From: Myxocyprinus asiaticus
Taxonomy: Eukaryota; Chordata; Actinopteri; Cypriniformes; Catostomidae
Length of the DNA: 64,000 bases
Direction of reading: 5' to 3'
Assembly (NCBI RefSeq): GCF_019703515.2
Contig: NC_059362.1
Span: 23,124,826-23,188,825, forward strand
In this document: positions 57,261 to 64,000 of the stretch, piece after piece
How the letters are laid out: each line of letters starts with the position of its first letter
Numbering within the stretch: the stretch's first letter is position 1
Notes under the pieces: model-generated
Database searches by the model: none
What the model saw: only the letters and a program-made list of their open reading frames with translations
Told to the model about the DNA's origin: nothing
Position numbers and translations under genes: made by a program

Positions 57261-58613
57261 ATGGTGAGGAGAGTGCTTATAGTGACATCACAAGCAGAAA
57301 CAAATGAAACTTCATTTATGGAAGAGTACAACGATGTGTTTGAAGGACTCGGATGCCTGCCTGGGGAGCACAAAATAAGTGTTGATGACACGGTGACTCC
57401 TGTTGTACATGCATGCAGAAAAGTTCCATTTGTTTTGCGAGAAAAGCTCAAAGAGGAATTAGCCCGCATGGAGAAGTTGAAGGTCATAAAGAAAATTGAC
57501 GAACCAACAGATTGGGTGAGTTCACTTTTCATTGTACTCAAGAAAAGCCTTGAGAATATGTCTTGACCCAAAGGATCTCAACAGGGCCATAAAGTGTGAA
57601 CATTTCAAACTGCCTACAAAAGAAGAGATAATGTCTCAGTTTTCTAGAGCAAAGTGGTTCAGTAAGCTAGATGCATCGTCTAGGTTTTGGCAAATGAAAC
57701 TGGATGAGGCAAGCTCAAAACTGTGTACCTTCAATACTCCAGAAAGCAGATATCATTTTCTCCGTCTTCCATATGGCATTTTGTCGGCACCAGAAGTTTA
57801 CCACAAAACAATCCACATGATCTTTGAGCACTTACCAGGTGTAGAGACTATGATGGATGATATAATTGTGTGGGGTTCAAACCATCAGGAACATGATGCA
57901 CGACTGAGACAGGTCCTGGAGCTAACGAGACATTCCAATCTGAAACTGAACAGAGATAAATGTGAGTTTGCAGTCTAGATCCTAACTTTCGCAGGAGATG
58001 TTCTGTCTGAGGAAGGCGTTAGGCCAGACCCAAGAAAAACCTCAGCAATAGTCAACATGGAATGGCCTCAAAATAAAGAGGAAGTGAGAAGATCCCTTGG
58101 AATGGTTACTTACCTGGCCAAATTCATTCCCCAAATGTCAACACACTCAGCTCCACTCAGATGTCTCCTGGAGCAAAAGAATGAATGGGTGTGGTCTCAT
58201 GAGCAAGAGGCATCTTTCAAAATCTGAAGTGCATCATATGATCCACAAAAGAGCACTAGGATTTCAGCAGATGCCTCACGATATGGCTTAGGTGCTTTGC
58301 TGTTACAGCAACATGGTGGGAGTTGGCAGTAGTGGCTTACGCTTCACAAGCCTTGACAAGTGCGGAATCCAATTATGCACAAATTGAGAAGGAACTTTTG
58401 GCTAGTACATATGCCTGTGAAAGATTCCATCAGTATGTGTACGGACAGACTTTTGAGCTGGAAACAGATCACAAGCCACTTTTGTCGATAATGTCCAAAG
58501 CCTTAAATGATTGTCCCATTAGAATCCAATGCATGCTCATCAGACTCCAAAAATATGATGTCAAAATTATCTACACACCAGGAAAATTAATGTTCGCGGC
58601 AGATACACTTTGA
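57261..58613 (+). pseudogene. Gypsy reverse transcriptase and RNase H, broken
   Basis: Reverse transcriptase motifs in order: LKVIKKIDEPTDWVS (57470s), RICLDPKDLNRAIK after a frame change, FSKLDASSRFWQMKLDE, FLRLPYGILSAPEVY and MMDDIIVWGS, whose paired Asp are the active site (about 57850). A TAG at 57976 and further frame changes follow. RNase H starts near 58323 with VVAYASQALTSAESNYAQIE and ELETDHKPL. A TGA at 58611-58613 ends it. The segments are in at least three frames. Confidence 0.88.
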
Positions 58614-59938
58614 AGTGCTGTTGAAAAGCATGAAAGATCAGACAATGAGAAAAGTGCAGACATACAAGCATATGTTGACATAATTGTAGTTTCATTGCCT
58701 GTGTCCCAAGAGAGAACAGAGCAGATGAGAAAAACAACTGAGATGGATGGAACAATGAAGAAACTGAAAGGGATCATACTGAAAGGCTGGCCAGAGAATA
58801 AAAGCGACCTTCCAAAACAAGTGCTTTCAGTAGTTAATGACATTGTTTTCAAAGGAAACAAGTTTGTAATTCCAGCATTAATGCGTAAAGAGATGCTAGA
58901 GAAAATTAATGAGGGTCATTTAGGAGAGGAGAGCATGTGAGGTGATGTATTGGCCAAAAATGAACCATGACATCAGACAGAATACAGCATCTTGTGAAAT
59001 ATGCCTCACATACAGATCTAAGCAACAAGCAGAGCTGCTCATACAGTGCCTGATCGTCCATACCAAAAGGTCGGAGTGGACTTGTTCGACTGCAGTGGTA
59101 AGAGCCACATTGTTACACTCCAGGTAACATCCAGCCAAGCTGTCATTGCATTCCTAAAAGCAGTCTTTGCAAGAGAGTTCCCTGCGAGGTGTTTTCTAAC
59201 AACGGTCCTCAATTCTCAAGTTGAGAGTTCAGTTCATTTGTGAAAGAGTGGGGATTTCAACACACCACATCAAGCCCAAATTACCCAAGGTCTAATGGGC
59301 TGGCAGAGAGTTCTGTAAATATCATGAACGCTCTCATGAAAAAGAATCATGATGGAAAAGAGAACTTCCACAGGAGTCTAATGATTTACAGGAGTGCTCC
59401 ACTGCAAAATGTGTTGTTTCCAGCCCAGATGTTGATGGGTCGAAGGATACGCACTAATGTACTTATCCATCGGGATTTGTTGACACCAGCAGAAGCAAAC
59501 AAAATCAAAGTTACAAAACAAAGTTATAAAGAATAACAAAAATGGCAGTACAACAAGAAAGTGAAAAATCTGCAAAAACTCAAGCCAGGAGATACAGTTC
59601 GAATTATAAATCATGCAACAGGCACATGGGCTCAACAGTGTTGTGTAGAGAGAGAACTGATTCCGCGTTCATACAAGATCCAAACAGACCATGGTACAAC
59701 TCTGAGAAGGAACTGTGTGGACTTGAGACTGTTGAGACCACAAGTGACAGTTCAAGAAACAGATCCAAAACCAAATGATCCAGGGATGTCTGATGCTTCC
59801 AATAATGAACAAGCTGATGACAGTTCAGTGGACTATACAGGCTCAGATCTGACCAAAGAGGTCACTGTTTCCCCTGGAAGGTATTGCAGACCAAAACGTA
59901 CTGTTAGGCCTCCTGAAAGGCTTATTGAGATTTGTTGA
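58614..59938 (+). pseudogene. Gypsy integrase, broken
   Basis: A zinc-binding N-terminal region is recognisable from GHLGEES, then MYWPKMNHDIR and SCEIC, with a stop and frameshift between. The catalytic core has VGVDLFDCSG with the first Asp. The second Asp motif is lost (the region reads LTTVLNSQVESS, where an Asp-containing motif is expected). PNYPRSNGLAESS supplies the Glu. The C-terminal part (LQKLKPGDTVRIIN) runs to TGA at 59936-59938. Missing one catalytic Asp and in several frames, it is inactive. Confidence 0.86.
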
Positions 59939-60399
59939 AGGTGTTAAGGATTGGAAAAAAAAAAAGAAAGAAAAGAGAGAAAGAAAAGTTGATTATAAAA
60001 ATGTAACGATGGCTGGCACTGACGATGACGATGAAATGAAGAACCCAAGTGCAATTTATTAAACAAAAGTGATATCCAAGAACCATTAACTATAAACATG
60101 AACTAAACAAAACATAAACATGAACTTGACTTCACTTGACTTGACATAGACTTAAACTTGACTTAGACTTAGCATGACTAGACATGACAACGTTATCAAA
60201 CACACAATACTTCACCAAGGACAATGGAAAACATGAGGGTTTAAATACATGGACATGAGAGAACAAACCAATGAACAAACAGAACTCTAACAAGATAATT
60301 AAACAATAAACCAATGAAAACAAGACACATGAACATGGAGGGTAAACAAGACATCACATGACTAGGGACACATGACAAGAATGGGGCATGGGACCAGGG

Positions 60400-60900
60400 C
60401 AGAGTCAATGGAAGGTGTGGCTCTGAGAGTCTCGAGGGGTGGATCTGTGGAAGATGGGGTTGTGAGAGACTTAAGGGGTGGAGCCATGGAAAGCAGAGCC
60501 GTGAGAGACTTGAAGGGTGACACCATGGAACTTGGTGCCCAGAGAGTAGCCGAAGACTTGAGGGCCAGGGTGGAGCTGATGGCAGGGAGGACCAAGGCGG
60601 TGCTGGAGGCTCAGAGGAGCAAGGCGGAGCTGGGGGATCGGAAGACTGAGGCGGAGCCGGTGGGACTGAGGACCAAGGTAGAGCCGTAGGGAAGGAGGTC
60701 CCCGGTCAAGCCGATGGATCGGAGGGATGTGGTGCAGCCAGAGGATCGGAGAGCCAAGATGGAGCCAGGTGACTGACAGACCAAGGAGAAGTCAGAGGGA
60801 TGAGGGACCCCGGCAAAGCCGACAGGCTGAAGGACTGCAGTGGAGCCGAGGGAACGCAGAGCTGAGGCAATGTTGAGGGACCGACAGGCCAAGGCGGATT
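60400..60900. repeat. Imperfect G-rich minisatellite
   Basis: Purine-rich units of roughly 27-30 bp with a core such as GACTGAGGCGGAGCCGG, GATCGGAGGG and AAGGCGGAGCTGG. An upstream part with longer units is based on GAGAGACTTGAAGGG. Units are diverged and the boundaries are soft. Confidence 0.8.
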
Positions 60901-61017
60901 CCAGGGCTCGGAGGGTCCAGGCGGGGTCGGAGGGTTGAGAGTTCCCCTTGCCTGCTCAGGAGAACTAAGGGTGGGTACAAGGGCGGGAACCATCTCCAGG
61001 TCCTACTGCTCAGATGT

Positions 61018-61284
61018 GGCCATGACATGGTGTGGAACAGACTCAGGCATAGCTGTGACATGGCATGGAGCAGGCTCAGGCGTGACTGTGACATGGCATG
61101 GAGCAGGCTCAGGCGTGGCTGTGATGTGGCATGGAGCAGGCTCAGGCGTGGCTGTGACGTGGCATGGAGCAGGCTCAGGTGTGGCTGTGACGTGGCATGG
61201 AGCAGGCTCAGGTGTTGCTGTGACGTGGCATGGAGCAGGCTGAGGCATTGCTGTGACGTGGCATGAAGCAGGCTGAGGATTCGA
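61018..61284. repeat. 33-bp minisatellite, CATGGAGCAGGCTCAGG unit
   Basis: About eight units. CATGGAGCAGGCTC recurs at 61064, 61097, 61130 and each 33 bp onward, with the rest of the unit close to CGTGGCTGTGACGTGG. As 33 is a multiple of three and the unit lacks stops, both strands show 11-residue repeat frames. Inverted copies of the unit lie at about 61420-61485. Confidence 0.93.
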
Positions 61285-61309
61285 GGCAAAAGATGGCGCT
61301 AGCTCAGCG

Positions 61310-61420
61310 ACCATGACAAGGAACTCTGGCTTGGCAGCCATGACATGAAACTCTGGCTCGGCGGCCATGACGTGAAACTCTGACTTGCCGGCCATGTCTT
61401 GGACCTCTGGCTCGGTGGCC
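61310..61420. repeat. 27-bp tandem repeat, AACTCTGGCTCGG unit
   Basis: GCCATGA recurs at 61337 and 61364, with AACTCTGGCTTGGCA, AACTCTGGCTCGGCG, AACTCTGACTTGCCG and ACCTCTGGCTCGGTG in successive units. About four units lie between the 33-bp array and its inverted copies. Confidence 0.85.
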
Positions 61421-61490
61421 ATGTCACAGCCACGCCTGAGCCTGCTCCATGTCACGTCACAGCCACGCCTGAGTCTGTTTCATGTCACTT
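61420..61490. repeat. Inverted copies of the 33-bp unit
   Basis: GTCACAGCCACGCCTGAGCC, then TGCTCCATGTCACG and GTCACAGCCACGCCTGAG, is the reverse complement of about two units of the 61018-61284 array. The spacing is about 140 bp, so the region can form a hairpin. Confidence 0.88.
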
Positions 61491-61500
61491 CCATGACTCT

Positions 61501-61996
61501 GTCATGGCACGAGTCAGCTTGAGTCGACGGCTGTTTTTTTAACCACGCTTTTCTGACTCTAAGGCCAACGCTTTATGAGGCGAGTTAACATGCAAGCCAG
61601 ATCTCCGGGAAGAATGGCACTTACCTTTGAGACGCAGTTTTTGATCGGCTAGGCTGCAGGTTTATACAGACGAGAACTTTCCAGCTCGACTGGAGGGGAC
61701 CACTGTAAACCGAGCTCCTCAACCTCCTGTGAGAGAACGTGAATTAGCTCTTTATCAGTGGCATGCTCCTCACCCTCACTGGGGGAAGGGACGGTAACAT
61801 CCTCCTTGGACCACTCGCTCATATTTGATGCTGCGAAGGACATGACGTCAATCTCATCGTCAGAACCGCCAAACGTGATATACTGTACTGGTGAGGACAC
61901 TACATTGGTAGATCGAGGGGCTCGAAGGGCCTGTGCCTCCTCGAGTTCATCCATCTCAACCTCACGGCCCGCTGTGCCTCCTGCATGTGATACCAC
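61501..61996 (-). pseudogene. DIRS ORF1 (gag-like) remnant
   Basis: The minus strand encodes an acidic stretch ITFGGSDDEIDVMSFAASNM, then HATDKELIHVLSQEVEELGL and WSPPVELESSRLY. These match the order and flavour of fish DIRS ORF1 proteins, which are thought to act as gag. The frame ends at a TAG at 61649-61651, and similar sequence (ILPGDLACMLTR) continues in frame to near 61500. The rest is lost to the insertion on its left. The assignment also rests on its position inside the DIRS inverted ends. Confidence 0.7.
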
Positions 61997-62501
61997 AGCA
62001 TCTAACAGAGGAGGCGGGTGGGAGGGTGTGGGAGGCGGGATCGTCCCTCAGAACAAGGGTGATTCTTGACCGAAGCGTCCAGAGACTTATGCTCTCACAG
62101 TGAGGGCAGTCTGTCTCCATGAGAGCTGCTACGGCATGAGCGCTGCCCAGGCAGCGAATGCATCTCTAATGTTCATCTGACGGCATGACGTGCCACACGC
62201 ATACGGAACATTTGCAGAATGACATCTTGAAAAAGACACGCTGCATGCAAGCGGCTCTTTTTTTATATATATTAATACATATATATGAAAAGGATACAAT
62301 ATCACCTGCCCGAACGCTGTGGAAGTGGGTGATTTCGCACCTGCTTATATAGGCCAACTGCACACTTAAAGGCGGAGCTTAATCACCATTGCCAATTACA
62401 AGATTGCCATTATTGTATAAGGGATTAAATTAGTCGTCAGAGAAGTTATTCCCCTTAGCGTTTGTAGCAATGTTGAGTGAACTGAATCGAAAGGGAATCT
62501 G

Positions 62502-62937
62502 GGTTACAGTGAAGCACTTACAATGGAAGTGAATGGGGCCAATCCATAAACGTTAAAATACACACTATTTCAAAATTATAGCCACAATATGTAAACATTG
62601 TGAGTGTTAACATGACTTTAGAGTGATAAAATCGCTTACTACCCTTTTCTGTACCCTTTTCTGTACCTTAAAACGTTTATAAAATGACAAAAAAAATAAT
62701 AATACATGAGTTTTAACAGAAAAATGAATGTGTGTTTAATAACATTTTAAGCTTTACATTTCTGCTTTTAATCCCTCCAAAATTGGCCCCATTCACTTCC
62801 TTGTAAGTGCCCCACTGTAACCTCGATTTATGCTTTTTTAAAAGAAAAGTCGAAATTTATTTTTGCGTTAATCATCATTATGCCACAAATGCTGTTTATC
62901 AAGCTTAACTTGTATTGAACCTAGAATATTCCTTTAA
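62502..62937. mobile_element. Palindromic MITE, right part
   Basis: Two inner arms mirror each other. GGTTACAGTGAAGCACTTAC with AATGGAAGTGAATGGGGCC (62502-62540) pairs with GGCCCCATTCACTTCCTTGT and AAGTGCCCCACTGTAACC (62785-62823). The outer arm runs to AGAATATTCCTTTAA near 62937 and mirrors 53287-53389. The left outer arm is separated by the DIRS insertion. Confidence 0.85.
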
Positions 62938-64000
62938 GTGTGGCTTAAGTGTAAAAATACTTTTTGGGCAACTGTACATTCTTTTAAACACTCTTTGTCA
63001 TAATACACCTAACTTTACAGACTCACAATTTTGCAACCATTCTGATCTCAAAAATAGTTCTCCAACAGCAGGTAACCATATAGAGCTATGTGTTCCTTTT
63101 CAAAGACCTCAGTGATATGACCAAACTCTGCGAGCATTGACTGTAACAATTGGCCGTGAGTTTCCAGTGTGGAGACCATCAGCGTAAGCCATGCGAACAG
63201 AAACATAAATTTTGCAAGTGTCCTTCGGGAGCACTGTAATCGTGACAAACCTACATGTGATCTTTGCCATCAGCCTCAACCAACTGCCTCCAGTTCCTAT
63301 TGAATTCTATTTCCAGCAATAGAGCTCTTGTGGGTTGTTTGTCTGAAGGCTAACTCTTAAGCAGCAGTGGCTTTATTCAACCCCTACTTGAGCCAAAAAC
63401 AATCGCACACTAAGGCTGTGAGTATGCTCAATACTGTACTTATCATCTCAAAATATTCATTAAGATGTCACAGAAGCCCTCCATTACAAACACACTGCTT
63501 TCAAACGGTTCATCTAAAGTTATATATTTATCCATCTAGAAGATATATAGTGCAAAGAACTGTATTTATGGCTGTGATCTGGATCTGCACTCAAGGCTGG
63601 AGTTCTGGATGGTGTACTGATACTGATTTAGGACCAGTCTTCCCAATTTTATTGTCAGCTGTGCACATTTATATGGCCTGAATGAAATCTGATCTTAGAT
63701 CAGCAATTCAACCAAATTACCTGTCCTGCAGACAGTATAGAGATCAATAGTATGTGTTAATGAGTGTGGGTATATATTGAGCTATAGGTTGGAATACTTC
63801 AGGTATAGTGTCCAGGCAATAGTTTGAGTTCTTGAATTAGTTTAAAAAGGATTGATGAAGAGATAGGAATGGGATTGTTTTGGAGATGGCCAAAGAGCGC
63901 AGCATTGCAGGGGAGTTGGAAAGAGGCAAGGATTTATAACCCTCTCCTTTTTGCCTAACCGCAGATGTCAGCTGTGTGTGTGTGTTGTGTCAGATTTGTG
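62938..64000. other. Non-coding stretch to window end
   Basis: No recognised element, exon or RNA gene. A short (GT)n run occurs at 63972-63983. Confidence 0.6.

Larger units (their letters stand above)
55591..59990 (+). mobile_element. Gypsy-type (Metaviridae-like) retroelement, decayed
   Basis: On the plus strand, in Gypsy order: gag with zinc knuckles, aspartic protease, reverse transcriptase, RNase H, integrase (56190-59938). A purine-rich run (about 59956-59988) is a likely polypurine tract. Sequence starting TGTGATGTTATGCC at 55791 may be a 5' LTR or leader, but no matching 3' LTR was found, so the outer limits are uncertain. No envelope-like frame was seen. It lies inside the DIRS element, in opposite orientation. 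Confidence 0.85.
59991..61500. mobile_element. Tandem-repeat-rich insert, possibly an EnSpm-like element part
   Basis: The block starts near ATGTAACGATGGCTGGCACT (60000) with low-complexity ACTTGACT and AACAAACC-type sequence. It is followed by G-rich imperfect repeats and a 33-bp array, and ends near 61500. The opening phrase and G-rich arrays are familiar from fish non-autonomous elements, perhaps CACTA/EnSpm, but no terminus pair or target duplication was established. Open frames of up to 165 codons are repeat artefacts. Confidence 0.45.
53390..62501 (-). mobile_element. DIRS-type tyrosine-recombinase retroelement, interrupted
   Basis: On the minus strand the order is right terminal repeat, gag-like ORF1 (61.5-62.0 kb), reverse transcriptase and RNase H (about 54.7-55.6 kb), recombinase N-terminal sequence (54.17-54.48 kb) and left terminal region. 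The left stretch 53436-53560 and the right stretch 62340-62480 are inverted copies of each other (CCCTTATACAATAATGGCAA against its reverse complement), as expected for DIRS. The middle, 55.6-61.5 kb, is occupied by later insertions. All frames carry stops. Confidence 0.85.

Noticed and set aside
1020..61284. The two 33-bp minisatellites (1 kb and 61 kb) as related arrays
   Set aside because: The unit sequences have nothing in common; only the period agrees.
60792..61455. Open frames of 100-165 codons on both strands
   Set aside because: They are translations of G-rich and 33-bp tandem repeats, with no domain and simultaneous openness of several frames.

Overview
This window is eukaryotic, almost certainly from a ray-finned fish and probably a cyprinid-like one. 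It has spliced vertebrate exons with GT-AG borders, AT-rich introns, (GT)n and (TA)n microsatellites, and a dense load of fish-type repeats: several Tc1/mariner families, hAT elements, TTAA-flanked MITEs, a tRNA-derived SINE, an L1-type LINE, a DIRS element and a Gypsy-type element. No host RNA gene was recognised.

Only one host gene is supported. It is usp46, on the + strand, with eight coding exons between 11314 and 23949 giving 358 codons plus a stop. The 12-codon first exon expected from the vertebrate family is not in the window. Taking those 12 codons as missing, the catalytic Cys falls at residue 44, as in human USP46, and the product would be about 370 aa. The catalytic Cys, His and Asp and the four zinc-ribbon Cys are all present, and all exon phases join cleanly, so the gene looks functional.

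Region by region. 1-11313 is usp46 upstream and first-intron sequence. It holds a partial Tc1 element (to 1019), a 33-bp minisatellite with a 297-bp higher-order repeat (1020-3444), and a 6-kb L1 LINE (3461-9524) that split this minisatellite and duplicated 16 bp of it; a minisatellite remnant follows. 11314-23949 is the exon-bearing part, whose introns hold a Tc1 relic (16.0-16.5 kb), a nearly intact Tc1 (17477-19035) abutting a second Tc1 family, a SINE with target duplication (21369-21828) and a TTAA MITE. 24-53 kb has no recognisable exon. It contains the usp46 3' UTR of unknown length and several nested DNA transposons, including two hAT elements with clear 8-bp target duplications.

53.3-62.9 kb is one large nest. 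A palindromic MITE is split by a DIRS-type tyrosine-recombinase retroelement on the - strand. The DIRS is itself split by a decayed Gypsy-type element (about 55.8-59.99 kb) and a G-rich tandem-repeat block (60.0-61.5 kb) that carries inverted copies of its own 33-bp unit. 62.94-64.0 kb has no recognised feature.

All mobile-element reading frames seen here carry stops, frameshifts or lost catalytic residues. The only working protein-coding unit supported is usp46. Element names rest on recognised protein motifs and terminal structures read by eye, not on database searches.
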